Shown here piece after piece: positions 25,201 to 37,239 of a stretch of 64,000 bases of DNA. The stretch is from NCBI GenBank assembly GCA_040437565.1, contig JBDOQK010000008.1, positions 124,001 to 188,000 of the forward strand, given 5' to 3'. The translations under genes and the position numbers were made by a program. The DNA is from Albugo candida (Eukaryota; Oomycota; Peronosporomycetes; Albuginales). The notes under the pieces are model-generated. The model was not told the origin of the DNA and ran no database searches. It was given only the letters and a program-made list of their open reading frames with translations. Within the stretch, counting starts at the first letter, position 1, and every line of letters begins with the position of its first letter.

Positions 25201-28200
25201 TCTTGGAAAGATTGCAGCTTTGTTCTTCTGTGGGTTCGACCTTTTTGTTGAAAACCCAAGATGCTAAAATTGTGACAATAATACTAATCGATACAATTTT
25301 GCAATCACTTGATGGACGATCATGCAACATAGCCCTGATCATTCCGAGCAACTCACATTTGAATTCATCGTTGAAATTCTCATCCATGAAGGTTTCATTC
25401 TGAGCCATCAACTGCAGGTAGAAAATGAGTGCATACGCATTCTTCATATCCATACATTTCTCCCCTTTTTCGAAAGAAAGCTTTATCTGACTGAGAATTG
25501 CTTCAATTCTGATCATTCCGGTGGTTTCATGTTCACATAGAAGAAGAGTTGTACAACTCCATGCATAGGTGCTAATAGGTAAAGCGTTGCAAATAGTCTT
25601 GTACACTTTCCACATTCGAGATCGAAGCGTCTTGGGTAGCAGATCACATCCAACAAGAGCGATTTCAGTCAAAGGAGGTAGTATCTTTCTTCTGATCCAA
25701 AACCGTAAGGAGATCTCACTGGATACAAATTCAGCAACCAAAGACAATAGGCGTTTGATAGGAACATCACATGCTACTTCTCGCTTTCTGTCAGAAATCA
25801 ATAAGACGAATATTAGATCTGAACTCTGCTGAAGTTGATCAAGCAAATGCGCTTCTTCCTCTGTCGCCTCAAAACTTTCTTGCTCAGGCGCTACTTCGAT
25901 GGATGATATGTATTGCATCATATCGTGCATTTTGCTGATGAGAACGCGTGCCAATTGCATTGAACATGCGTTGGCATACATCGTCTTGGCTATAGAGAAG
26001 CAGTGTTGTATGATTGTTTCGTCACGAATAGGACCGAACAAGAAAAGATGCACTGCTCTTTGTAGTATTGCAGGCATTACAAGCAGATGCTTGTCACAGT
26101 CCGGTGACATGAACTTCAACGCGAGTCTAGTGCAACGTAGGCACATTTCCAGCTGTGTCAACTCATTGTATGTTTTCCCCTCCTCGGTTTCTCTACATGA
26201 AGCGGATGTAGACTGGATTTTCGTTTCTCCAATTTCTAACAAGTGCTTCATCATATTCACAACGCATTCAAAGAAGCCGGACTCATTGATTATTTTCAAG
26301 TAATCCAGTGTTGAAGATTGCTTAGCACAACTGAAGCTGTGAATGGGTCGTGTCATTCCAATAACAAATGTCTGCAAAACGAGCACCTTATCTGAAGTCT
26401 CTACGCTTTGTCGTGATAGAATCGTACATGCGGTGATAGTCCATCCTTCATCTATAAACAAGTAAATGCTTTCCGTATCCAAGCACGACAATTTGTGCAC
26501 AATTTTGATCAGACTTGGCAGGGGTTGCGTCTCCTTGATTTCTGGAAGCACATCCACCATCAGGATATCGACTGCCTGTACGATCAGCGCGTATATGCCT
26601 TCCTTTGTCATTTCTATCTTCCATCTAGCGATACTTGCAGAACGATTCAATTCGCAAGCTTTTTTCGTTCCGTCGGAAGAATTTCTCCTACAGTTCATAC
26701 AATCAGCATCCTTGCACGCTGGTATGAGAAGGGTATCAATACAGCGCCTGATTGCGTAGAAGCAGCATTGCATGACGCGAGTCATTGTAGACTTTGTTGC
26801 TGTATTTGCATTGACTCCATACAGCATATTTTTGATAATTCTGACCAAATAGACACATATCGAGGTTTCTTTTAGTCGTAAAGCGTGTTCGCGGACATGC
26901 GTCAGACATGCGACAACAGTGCACGAAGTTTCTAGAGACTCCAAAAAAGCTTCGCTCCTTACAGAAATCGAGTCTACTATGCCTGATACTTGCGTTTTCG
27001 ATTTCTCAGCACTGAGTCGCTCCCCTGTTATAANNNNNNNNNNNNNNNNNNNNNNNNNNNNNNNNNNNNNNNNNNNNNNNNNNNNNNNNNNNNNNNNNNN
27101 NNNNNNNNNNNNNNNNNNNNNNNNNNNNNNNNNGTATGAGAAGGGTATCAATACAGCGCCTGATTGCGTAGAAGCAGCATTGCATGACGCGAGTCATTGT
27201 AGACTTTGTTGCTGTATTTGCATTGACTCCATACAGCATATTTTTGATAATTCTGACCAAATAGACACATATCGAGGTTTCTTTTAGTCGTAAAGCGTGT
27301 TCGCGGACATGCGTCAGACATGCGACAACAGTGCACGAAGTTTCTAGAGACTCCAAAAAAGCTTCGCTCCTTACAGAAATCGAGTCTACTATGCCTGATA
27401 CTTGCGTTTTCGATTTCTCAGCACTGAGTCGCTCCCCTGTTATAAGAATTCCAAGTGTTTTTAGTACATCAACATACTGTTGAACATCGAGCCCAGTTGT
27501 TAGCTTCGCAAGCAACTCAGCCAAGCAACCCTGATTGATCCCTGGCGCTTGTCCTCCTGGCTTCGTGAGTAACTCAAACGGAGTGTTCAAATTCCAGTGG
27601 TGCTTATAGAGCGGACGACTGATAAGCGGAATTATTCCTTGCTCCACAAAATGATCTCTCACATCATCGAATTGCTAAAAAACACCATATCAAAATCAGT
27701 ACCATTAATATCTCACGGAAAACGCAAATTCGAGAAACCTACGACAAGTGACCATAAGAGTGCAAACAATAGAGAAGTAATTCTGGAATTATGTATCGTT
27801 GCTCGAAAGAGGCGCATGACTTCTTTTATCACTTTTTTTGACATCANNNNNNNNNNNNNNNNNNNNNNNNNNNNNNNNNNNNNNNNNNNNNNNNNNNNNN
27901 NNNNNNNNNNNNNNNNNNNNNNNNNNNNNNNNNNNNNNNNNNNNNNAGCCAAGCAACCCTGATTGATCCCTGGCGCTTGTCCTCCTGGCTTCGTGAGTAA
28001 CTCAAACGGAGTGTTCAAATTCCAGTGGTGCTTATAGAGCGGACGACTGATAAGCGGAATTATTCCTTGCTCCACAAAATGATCTCTCACATCATCGAAT
28101 TGCTAAAAAACACCATATCAAAATCAGTACCATTAATATCTCACGGAAAACGCAAATTCGAGAAACCTACGACAAGTGACCATAAGAGTGCAAACAATAG

Positions 28201-30145
28201 AGAAGTAATTCTGGAATTATGTATCGTTGCTCGAAAGAGGCGCATGACTTCTTTTATCACTTTTTTTGACATCATAAGGCTGTGATGTATTGGGATCGGA
28301 AAGATACAAAGTAAAGCCTTGACGGTTTCTTCGTGATAAACACTGGCCTTTAGTGTGAGTTGCGACTTAAAACGTGTTTCCACTATCGTTTCTGCCAGGG
28401 TCGAAGCACAACTTGTTTCGAGAAAAACATTAGCATCATACAACGTCGCCAAAAGCTTGATCAAAGCTGTCGTCGTGCGAGAATATTTGGATTGTTTGGA
28501 AAAAATAGCTGAGCATGTATTTTGCAAACATAAATGCTGAATCAAGGCCCCGCAATTCACTTTAATTGCCATGACTCTGATAGCCGATATAATATGGTAG
28601 CAATAATCATCCACGATGCCTGGAATGTGACTCTGTATGAAGCTCAATAGAACGTTTATACCATGATACTCTTGGGACACAAAAGCACAGCACAGGAAAT
28701 TGTGACTTGTATTGGAGAGAAGTGTGCACAAATGCTGGAAAGTCATTGCCAGTGGGCTCGCGATAGCCGCGCTGCTCATCACACTTCCATTGGTCAGTAT
28801 TTGAAGGAGATATTGAAGCCCACCTGCATCGACAAACTTTGCTGCAAGCCGTCTCCACAATGTAGCCATTGCTAGCATCCAAAAGGCATCCAGTGTTCCT
28901 ACCCCAGCTACTTCTGTTGATCGTTTTTTACTAGGGCTATCATTTGATTTTGAGATCGTCTGTAGTAACTTCACCGCCTCATCGATGGAAAGTTCTAAGG
29001 AGTGACCAAGGTAGGTGGTAGCGCCGTCTTCATCGAGCTAGACGAGCAACTGCGCGTTAATTAATTTAGTAAAATCGTTTAGTTGAAATCGTCACCTGAG
29101 TGTATTCTACACCGTCGACTAGATTGTGCATTGCTTGGGCAACCGTTGATACAGCAAACACTAGGGTATGTTCTGCTTTGTCCGGCTGTCCATTTGCCAT
29201 TAGAATTCTACCATACAAAAAGAAAAAACGCTTTGAAGGTTGATATCAAAAAGTCCAAGGCTACGAGCTCACTGATTGATGATTTTTTTTGCCGCTGCGC
29301 AAAAAAATGAGCTGACTTCATCCAAATCTTCCATGGTGCGTGCCAGAATGCTCAGTATCAGCCCAGATACGCTAATATCGATATTCGGACTATCCTCTCG
29401 AGATAATAACTGATCGATACATTTCAAAGATGAGTGCATCAGATTCGATGACTTGGAGTGCAGGAACTATCACGGAGAAATTCTGAATCAATAATCGTCT
29501 AAAAACGAGCTCGATTTGCGCCGTCGTACCATGATTTGTGCGACAATATCAATAAATTTGTGGTGGAGAGATGCTGCTAGTTTTTCTGTCAGCAAAGCAA
29601 TCCGGCACAACGCCATTACCGCACTGTGTAAACAGCTTTCTTGTTCCAATTCATCATCGGTAGGGTTCTTCACAATCATCTCAAAAATTTCAGGTAGATC
29701 TATGATTAATAGTGACACAGTAGGATTATCATCACATTATGTGGAATTTCATACCAGAAGATATAAGCAGATGCGATAAATCCCTTGTCGTGCTGTCGTC
29801 GAAATGAAGCATTGCGTTTAGCATTTCAAGGCATGCATTTATCAGCTTGATGCTGTGATTTTGCGCTCTCATCGCATTCAAAATATTTATGACAGCTCCG
29901 GATGACATTAAAGCGATTAAAGTTGCGCTGCTTTTCAATGTGGGCTTTGACTGCTTGGTGAATTGTATTAATGCCTTCGTGAGGAGTGTCACCGACTTTG
30001 TAAGAATTCTTTCGCAGTTATGATGTGTGGTAATTGATTTGATCAGTAAAGCCATTTGTGCATCTATCTCCAAAAGGTTCTCAAAAAGCAAATCATTATT
30101 CGGAACGTCAGTCCCCGATTCCGCCAAAGGAAAACTTCGACTCAT
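19268..30145 (-). CDS. Giant helical-repeat (armadillo/HEAT-like) protein of unknown function, 6 exons
   Basis: After collapsing three gap overlaps, exons 30145-29755, 29699-29530, 29466-29273, 29207-29096, 29037-28174 and 28102-19268 give 3,024 residues in one frame. I do not recognise the family. Most of the chain is a run of amphipathic helices with buried Leu/Ile/Cys, as in armadillo or HEAT solenoids (e.g. ALIQFTKQ, VINILNAMRAQ, GGLQYLLQILTNGS, LEILYKLIASS). A distinct middle segment near nucleotide 23000-23100 (DIFVDLDTGTKFRTTFKR) looks like a short beta-rich insert. The last 250 residues contain a separate domain ending in CSEWKNALQTLLERD, which resembles the closing helix of a PH-like fold, and a possible Cys cluster (CESCRRTARSKVFPC). 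Introns sit only in the 5' fifth. Large scaffold proteins of vesicle traffic or cilia are possible analogues. Confidence 0.8.
20298..20397. other. Assembly gap (100 N), repeated flanks
   Basis: Exactly 100 N inside the giant gene. Sequence 19747-20297 is repeated at 20398-20948 (551 bp). Confidence 0.97.
27034..27133. other. Assembly gap (100 N), repeated flanks
   Basis: Exactly 100 N inside the giant gene. Sequence 26722-27033 is repeated at 27134-27445 (312 bp). Confidence 0.97.
27847..27946. other. Assembly gap (100 N), repeated flanks
   Basis: Exactly 100 N inside the giant gene, across an intron border. Sequence 27519-27846 is repeated at 27947-28274 (328 bp). Confidence 0.97.
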
Positions 30146-30676
30146 TGTACTTTCAATTATGTCTCTTCAAGTAGAGTTACGACATCAAGCATCGACACAA
30201 TTGTTAGACACTCCTCTTCGGGTGTAAATTTAGCACAAGAAGTCTCGCCAGCAGCGGTGCGACGACTTAGGTAAAGCTTGTTGATTTGGCGCGCACAGGT
30301 ATCTTTGGCATCAAGCGATGTTGCTCAGAGGCTATGAGTAATGAGCTGCTTAACTCTGCTATATATTGATCATTCCTCCTCAAACGTAAAGCTCTCTTAA
30401 TTGGTACCTAACAAGTTGACGATTATTTTCCTACTGCTTTGACCGACTCGGCTAGATATGTATAAATATGCGGTGCATCGCACTTGAACAGTTCATTCTA
30501 GCGCAGGTTGATAATTAGAATCCCCAAAAGATGCGAGTGATGTGAGAATGTAATGATCGATTGATGTAAGCAGTGAAGACAGGTCGACTTGGCAAGTATT
30601 TTCAGCTCGTACAAAATTCTTTATATTTAGTCCATCTGCAAAAATAGCTATAGAAATACATTCACTTCATAAGTAC
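30146..30676. other. Intergenic region between divergent genes
   Basis: About 530 bp separate the starts of the giant protein (-) and the CFAP97-like gene (+). No coding signal is visible. A TATA-like ATGTATAAATATGC lies near 30458-30471, some 200 bp upstream of the plus-strand start, but I cannot show that it is used. Confidence 0.5.
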
Positions 30677-32149
30677 ATGGATCGTGCGAGACGTGCAGAG
30701 CCTTACAGCAATGCTACAATATGGGCACGAGGAATTGCCAAAAATATGGCTGGGCATCTCGATCGTGTAGCAAGAATGCATAGTTGTGTGGACACTGGAT
30801 CTTCTTGCAGCATTCATTTACCGCAATTTCATTTAGGATCAAAATCACTTGGTGAAAAGAGTAAGGCTGGATTGGTAAAAAGCAGAAGCAAGGTTGATGA
30901 AGAGCTATGTCAATCGCGAGCCAATAATGTCGATGTGCATTTAGCAAAACTGGGTAGTAAACACACCTTGAAGCAACCTCGATTGCTTGCAAAATTACCA
31001 AGCACTTCGAAGACGGAATGCAGTGCCAGTCAGAGCTCACGAAATTCGTGTGACAGGATATATGATAATGGACATAGCTTGAATCATCAATATAATTCTG
31101 GGAAAGGTTTACAACGGAGTCGAGCACATCTGCGCATATGGGAAGAAAATCAAATGATTCTGAAACGCATACTTGCAACCAAATCGACACTTAATAGTAA
31201 AAAGTGGGAAGAAGACGAAAAACGCAACAAGAAATGGTTAAGAATGCAGGAAAAACGTCGGCGAGCACTGCAGCAAGAACTCGAATTTGCCCAATCCTGT
31301 ACTCTATCACCGCTTCGGAGTCAGAAAGAATCAAGTACAATAGCTGTTCCCATTACCAACTCAACGTACCCTCTGACCGCGTATGATCAAAATATAGAGC
31401 TTGCGCCTGGTAAATACGAGCGTCCACCGAAAGACCAGCTAGCTATAAGTACACAGTCTCATTTCCAAGACAAGTTTATTGGAAGTAGCTCTCAGAGAGA
31501 TTGCGCTGAGCAGGAGGCTCAAGAAGGAGATAAACTGTCTGGTGAAGACACAAAGCTGGGCCCTAGGCAAGCGCATGGAAGAGAGAACGATTTTTTATTG
31601 CACGAGGTTGATCAAAACAATTTGCAAATTTGTGAATTACAACATCGGCTCACCGTCGAATGTCGCACAGAACTCGATTTTGGTAGGTCATTAGCTCAGG
31701 AAGCTCCTATGGCAATACGTTCGAATTTCGATAATAATAGTTGCCTTGAAGATATCAGACAAGTACAATCTCATGAAACATTAAGTGAATCCATGGTTGT
31801 ATCCATTGCATCAGCAAGAGCAAACAAAGACGATAAATATGGTGGTGAGATCACCGTATTACCGATACCTGAAGGTTGTAGGTCCAATACACATACTTCG
31901 AGTCCCTTTGGTGTTTTTCCTCATACTGTAGCACTGAATCAACAGTTAGCGCATCCTTCTGACTCTGATGCTAATAATTTACTCGACGTCAGGACTATGG
32001 TGAATGAAACCAGCACGACAAACCCTGTGGTCCAGGAAGATTTATCCGAGATTTTTTCTGGCAGTTCTTCACCAATTAGATCTGATAAGCAGGAGGAGTC
32101 TTACCATCAAGACGAAGAATCTGACTATTACGGTGAGGAGTTTGATTAA
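30677..32149 (+). CDS. Coiled-coil protein, possibly CFAP97/Hemingway-like
   Basis: This single-exon frame encodes 490 residues, mostly polar and low-complexity. One ordered element stands out at residues 150-200: HLRIWEENQMILKRILATKS followed by a Lys/Glu/Trp-rich helix (KKWEEDEKRNKKWLRMQEK). The pattern 'I-x2-EN-x-x-(L/I)-x-x-(R/K)-(I/L)' then a charged helix recalls the CFAP97 (KIAA1430, Hemingway) family, which functions in motile cilia; zoosporic oomycetes have flagella, so this is plausible. The match is short, so it is a suggestion only. The C-terminus is acidic (SDYYGEEFD). The ATG at 30677 begins MDRARRAEPYSNATIW; no intron is needed. Confidence 0.6.
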   Translation: MDRARRAEPYSNATIWARGIAKNMAGHLDRVARMHSCVDTGSSCSIHLPQFHLGSKSLGEKSKAGLVKSRSKVDEELCQSRANNVDVHLAKLGSKHTLKQPRLLAKLPSTSKTECSASQSSRNSCDRIYDNGHSLNHQYNSGKGLQRSRAHLRIWEENQMILKRILATKSTLNSKKWEEDEKRNKKWLRMQEKRRRALQQELEFAQSCTLSPLRSQKESSTIAVPITNSTYPLTAYDQNIELAPGKYERPPKDQLAISTQSHFQDKFIGSSSQRDCAEQEAQEGDKLSGEDTKLGPRQAHGRENDFLLHEVDQNNLQICELQHRLTVECRTELDFGRSLAQEAPMAIRSNFDNNSCLEDIRQVQSHETLSESMVVSIASARANKDDKYGGEITVLPIPEGCRSNTHTSSPFGVFPHTVALNQQLAHPSDSDANNLLDVRTMVNETSTTNPVVQEDLSEIFSGSSSPIRSDKQEESYHQDEESDYYGEEFD

Positions 32150-32672
32150 GCGATGGAGACTTATAGTATATGATGTAGGTATAATCTATAAATCCAGCAA
32201 TTTGAGAACATAAGTCGCATACTGGTTTATTATCAGGAAAAATCAACAAACTCTGTCAGTATCAAGGCCGTTTTGAGCCGCTACACCATACAATATTCTG
32301 CTTACCCAATCAATCATGCAAGTGAATTTTACACGCTACTGTATAAAGATGGCACAATGATTCTGGTACTTTCCGTGCATGATCAAGCCATTCTTTTTAG
32401 GGAATATGCAGCTGCAATTACACATTATAACTAAACGTAAACAGCTATTCTGGTTTGCCCGGATAGTCGCGCGCGAAAATCAGGATTTCAGTGGATCGGC
32501 CGTAATCAGAACCATTCGCAATGGCATAGAATATGCTAGTAATTTACCGCTACATCGCTAATCACAATTAGGAGCGAAGCTGCACGCCTAATATGCCATC
32601 GACAACATGTTTATCGCTTCTTGGCTGTGTGAAACAGTGAACGTATATTTAACTTAATCAACAGTACATGCA
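32150..32672. other. Intergenic region between convergent genes
   Basis: About 520 bp between the CFAP97-like stop and the VTI1 stop. Only short frames without recognisable content are present. Confidence 0.55.
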
Positions 32673-33541
32673 TTAGTGCAGCGCTTCGACGGGGTGAACA
32701 CCGCGGTCTTGCTCTGATTTTCGGTAACCAAATTTGAAGTAGAGAATCAGCAGGGCACCGACGATTATTGTGGCTGCCAAAACAAATAAAGCTACTCGTT
32801 GACGTCTGTCACGTGATAGCATCCTTCGAATAATGCTACCACCATGCTGCTGTGAGTCGAGTACAGACTTGACTTTGAGATGAGCGTCTTCAATTTGGTT
32901 TTTGTTCCGACCCAATGCGTCTGTGATTGTCACCGCTACCATGAGTGGTTAGACAGATAGTCGTATATGGAAACCAGTAGCGAAATATTCACCAACTTCC
33001 TCAATTTCTACAGCGGCTCGCTTCGCCTCGCTGAGTTTCTCCGTCGTGCCCATCAGTCTAATTTGATGTTGAAATGATCATACGATCAAATTAGCCCACA
33101 CGATGCATCCTTACTTGATTGTTGCATCTTTCATCTGGTCTCTTGCTGGAGTCTCGTCTCGAACGAAACTGTGACTCGATGAGTTTGCTGATTTTTCAAA
33201 TCTGGCGGCCAAAGATCGTATTTTATCTTGATAATCTTGTACCTTGATGCTCAGCGCTTTTCGCTCATTTGAGTCGACTCCGTGTAGCTCAATTTTCATT
33301 TGTTGACTCTATTGGTGCAGTCATGCATAATCACATTCAAGTGCGAAGACATATCAAGTGCATACAAGCGCATCGGCCTTCTCCAAGAGTTTTTTTAATT
33401 CTAGTACACCAAATCATGAAAATTTGCAGAAAATTCTTCATTATTCTCACCTGCACGCTTCAAATGTGTCTCGCATAGCTGTGAAATCTGACTCAGCAAC
33501 ATGAGTAGTTCGCTTTCATAAGCATCAAAAATCGCCGACAT
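32673..33541 (-). CDS. VTI1: VTI1-type Qb-SNARE, 5 exons
   Basis: Vti1 proteins are Qb-SNAREs that drive fusion in Golgi-endosome-vacuole traffic. Exons (minus): 33541-33451, 33400-33366, 33308-33115, 33057-32993, 32935-32673, totalling 215 residues. The N-terminal part (MSAIFDAYESELLMLLSQI ... KKLLEKADAL) matches the Habc region of Vti1 (FEGYEQDF... EAKELLEQMD). The SNARE helix runs from about EKLSEAKRAAVEIEEV through ALGRNKNQIEDAHLKV to GGSIIRRML. A C-terminal anchor follows (VALFVLAATIIVGALLILYF). Aligning with mammalian VTI1A puts Asn at the zero layer, where VTI1A has Asp. Exon 2 is only 35 nt. Introns are 50-57 nt. Confidence 0.85.
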
Positions 33542-34703
33542 GCTGATTAGAATAGATTTGTAATTAACAAATTCAGGGCTAGAAGGATGGCAGCAGAAAT
33601 GATGTGGTGTCAGCTTAGTCGACCGCCATCATGTAGAATAAGCCTTTGCTAGCATGACTTTAAGATCTCGTGGGATGGACAATACTGTCGAGCATGATTA
33701 AAAGTGGCGAAATTTGCCTCGTAGTTCCAGATGTAACATTTTCCGAAATTTAGTATTCACTCAAAATCACCGTGAAACTCTTAACTCATTTTCGCCATAG
33801 CTGGGTTCGATCGATTAGCTACGTCTAATGACCCTCATGTCATGAAATTTGACCATATGCATGATTTACGAAAATTTGGGGGCATCACAAGTGGTAAGAA
33901 GCTGACAATAGTCCTTCTAACTAGGCTACTGCTTCATGTCTTATGGCAATGTCGGCCACTAACATGGAAAGTTAAAAAAAGCGCTGCATGCTGTAGTGCA
34001 TAGTTTCCATCCAACTAAGGAGATGTGAGGTCACTTGGCCATATATCGAGAATGGGTGATATCAAAAATTATTAAAGCTCACGCATTGGTATTACTGACT
34101 TGCGCTAGACTAAGACCACGGCATGAATACCAGCATCGATCTGGATTTCAGCATCAGCACATGATCACTGTCGTGCTGAACGCGACACTATGATTGCTTC
34201 ATCACACCGGTTCATGTGCCTTTATTTTCTGCTCCCGGAACTTTCCTTGGCAAATGCGCTGGAAGTATCGACTCCGAACTTTGCTATTCGCACGCTACCA
34301 TGTTCATATCTGCGATAAATCTCTCCATTATGCAGAGTGACCCGAATAGAAGTAATGTTCTGCTTCTCATCATGTACGTTGTCGAGCAAGTATTCCGATC
34401 TGATCGTCGCATTCGAATATTGTTTTGCACTGATCTTGTTCATAAGCGCAAGTTGCTTCATCGCGCTCACATTACGATGATTAATTTGGATTGATGCACA
34501 CCATATGATCCTCGCAAGGATTAGTAAGTATTTGCAGATCATCGATCGTATCACCTCAAACACCACCTGGATACTAAGCGTCGCTTGATAACTAATCCAT
34601 ATTTACTTCGCTGCTAGACGTTTCATCTCTTTCAAAAAATACATCGTAAAGCATAATTCGAAGGAAGTAAAACACCAGTCAATCCATCTACTTTTTGTCC
34701 GAC
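33542..34703. other. Gene-poor stretch upstream of VTI1
   Basis: About 1.1 kb without a supported gene. A 114-codon minus-strand frame at 34222-34566 is the longest; its last 75 residues (SIRVTLHNGEIYRRYEHG) look mildly protein-like, but I found no family, start context or partner exon. The rest shows no coding signal. It is one of the two longest quiet stretches of the window. Confidence 0.5.
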
Positions 34704-35511
34704 GCTTGAGTGACCATGTCTGCGCCATAAATTCTTTTCATAAGCAGCATTTTACTGGATACGCTCGCTAAATAAATGATACTACGTTTCAGAATTCAAA
34801 CATGCGCGTTCAATGTCAATTCTGCGAACCGAACATTGATTTAGAGTTAGTGATCCAGTGCGTAGCATGGGTTAGTGCAAGTACGTGTTCTCTTTGAGCT
34901 TCACGATGAATTCTCTTTGATTAGCCAATTTCAATACAATATTCGATCGATCGACAGTGTATGCAGCCCGGTCTTAAGTCTATCTAATTATTACAAATCC
35001 TACATGTCAGTCATTCATTTCTTGATCGGAATCTGCTTCAATAACAAGTTCCAACTCATTTGCTTGCTTCTCTGCTGTTTTTTTGAGTAGAGTCAACTTC
35101 TTCTCAACATCATCAAGTTGCTCTTGAAGATGAAACTCATGCTTTGATTGTCGTTTGAGCTTTTTGAGCAGCGTACGGCATTTATTGAAGCAGTCCAAGG
35201 CTTCCTCACACTCACCTAGCTTCTGATGACAAGTTGCTAGCAGAAACCAAACCTCTGCGTCCTCATCATCCTCATTTACAACATCTTCCATAATATCACA
35301 CGCTTGCTCGTACATGTCCACTTCAATGAGTAATTTACCAGTGACTATACGAAATACAGAGTCTGGCATCAAATTATCATCTTGTAGCTCCATAATTCGA
35401 CGATATGTTTTTTCCAGCCAACCGATCGCTTCTTGTGTACGTTGTTGCGTAAGCCTAAGATTTGCAAGTGCTTGCGTAGGTTCCGGAAGACCAACATCGT
35501 ACTGCAAGGCT
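34704..35511 (-). other. Artefactual extra copy of the ACL4 3' part
   Basis: These 808 bp are the same sequence as 35612-36419, on the other side of the 100-N gap. They contain the last 168 codons of ACL4 (35007-35511) plus downstream sequence. They should be collapsed and not annotated as a second gene. Confidence 0.9.
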
Positions 35512-35611
35512 NNNNNNNNNNNNNNNNNNNNNNNNNNNNNNNNNNNNNNNNNNNNNNNNNNNNNNNNNNNNNNNNNNNNNNNNNNNNNNNNNNNNNNNNN
35601 NNNNNNNNNNN
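35512..35611. other. Assembly gap (100 N), repeated flanks
   Basis: Exactly 100 N. Sequence 34704-35511 is repeated at 35612-36419 (808 bp). Confidence 0.97.
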
Positions 35612-35914
35612 GCTTGAGTGACCATGTCTGCGCCATAAATTCTTTTCATAAGCAGCATTTTACTGGATACGCTCGCTAAATAAATGATACTACGTTTCAG
35701 AATTCAAACATGCGCGTTCAATGTCAATTCTGCGAACCGAACATTGATTTAGAGTTAGTGATCCAGTGCGTAGCATGGGTTAGTGCAAGTACGTGTTCTC
35801 TTTGAGCTTCACGATGAATTCTCTTTGATTAGCCAATTTCAATACAATATTCGATCGATCGACAGTGTATGCAGCCCGGTCTTAAGTCTATCTAATTATT
35901 ACAAATCCTACATG

Positions 35915-36951
35915 TCAGTCATTCATTTCTTGATCGGAATCTGCTTCAATAACAAGTTCCAACTCATTTGCTTGCTTCTCTGCTGTTTTTTTGAGTAGAG
36001 TCAACTTCTTCTCAACATCATCAAGTTGCTCTTGAAGATGAAACTCATGCTTTGATTGTCGTTTGAGCTTTTTGAGCAGCGTACGGCATTTATTGAAGCA
36101 GTCCAAGGCTTCCTCACACTCACCTAGCTTCTGATGACAAGTTGCTAGCAGAAACCAAACCTCTGCGTCCTCATCATCCTCATTTACAACATCTTCCATA
36201 ATATCACACGCTTGCTCGTACATGTCCACTTCAATGAGTAATTTACCAGTGACTATACGAAATACAGAGTCTGGCATCAAATTATCATCTTGTAGCTCCA
36301 TAATTCGACGATATGTTTTTTCCAGCCAACCGATCGCTTCTTGTGTACGTTGTTGCGTAAGCCTAAGATTTGCAAGTGCTTGCGTAGGTTCCGGAAGACC
36401 AACATCGTACTGCAAGGCTGATTTAAAAGCCTCCTCGCATTTTCTTTCAGCGTCTTCAGAATCGCATAAGTCGGTCATGTAAAGCTCACCAAGGGCGCAA
36501 TATGCCGCACATATCTGTTTTTTTGTTGTGAATACGTCGTCTATCTAAACCAAGAAATAAAGCAAGTCAAATTACAATAATATTGCGTCCTACATAATGA
36601 TTGTCATACATTTGAATTGATCGCTTCCAGTTCTTGCTTCAAGAAATGAATACCTTGCTCTGTGTACTCTTGAGCTTTCTCTCCATACACCATCTGGGCC
36701 GCATTCAGCCATTTGGTAGGATTATCTGCTGGTGCGATCTTGATACTATTCTCACACGCTTGTAAAGCACGCTCGGAGTCATGAATTTCTGTTGCTAATT
36801 CGCTGATGGTGTCCAGGATTTTGGTATTATTTGGCTCTAGCAGCAAAGCCTTTTCAAAAAATCGAATTGCAACCTCGGGTTGACATTGGTCAATAAGTTC
36901 TTCTCCTTTCGCCACCAATTCTTTCGCCGCATAATTCTTCGTTGGACCCAT
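35915..36951 (-). CDS. ACL4: TPR assembly chaperone of ribosomal protein L4 (ACL4-like), 2 exons
   Basis: Acl4 is a tetratricopeptide-repeat chaperone that holds newly made ribosomal protein uL4 (RPL4) until it joins pre-60S particles. Exons are 36951-36610 and 36544-35915 (phase 0 join), giving 323 residues. TPR units are visible at the N-terminus (AIRFFEKALLLEPNNTKILD, ALQACENSIKIAPAD) and near the C-terminus (AEVWFLLATCHQKLGECEEALDCF). The family-specific segment YCALGELYMTDLCDSEDAE followed by LPEPTQALANLRL matches annotated 'assembly chaperone of rpl4' proteins closely. The C-terminal tail is acidic (ELVIEADSDQEMND), fitting binding of a basic ribosomal protein. The apparent second copy at 35007-35511 is an assembly repeat. 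Confidence 0.85.
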
Positions 36952-37010
36952 AATCCGACGACGGCGGACCAAGGACCAGTCGAATCGGATAATGTGTACC
37001 ACATCATATT

Positions 37011-37110
37011 NNNNNNNNNNNNNNNNNNNNNNNNNNNNNNNNNNNNNNNNNNNNNNNNNNNNNNNNNNNNNNNNNNNNNNNNNNNNNNNNNNNNNNNNNN
37101 NNNNNNNNNN
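37011..37110. other. Assembly gap (100 N), repeated flanks
   Basis: Exactly 100 N just upstream of ACL4. Sequence 36945-37010 is repeated at 37111-37176 (66 bp); the ACL4 start codon occurs in both copies. Confidence 0.97.
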
Positions 37111-37239
37111 GACCCATAATCCGACGACGGCGGACCAAGGACCAGTCGAATCGGATAATGTGTACCACATCATATTTCAAAAAAAGAAACAGTTTGTGAA
37201 AAGCCCACTTTTATTCTTGTTTTTACAATTATAAGCTTT

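Noticed and set aside
34222-34566. 114-codon minus-strand frame upstream of VTI1
   Set aside because: Its second half looks weakly protein-like, but there is no recognisable family, no good start context and no matching exon nearby.
34704-36419. Two ACL4 genes in tandem
   Set aside because: The copies are the two sides of one gap-flanking 808-bp overlap; only one has a 5' exon.
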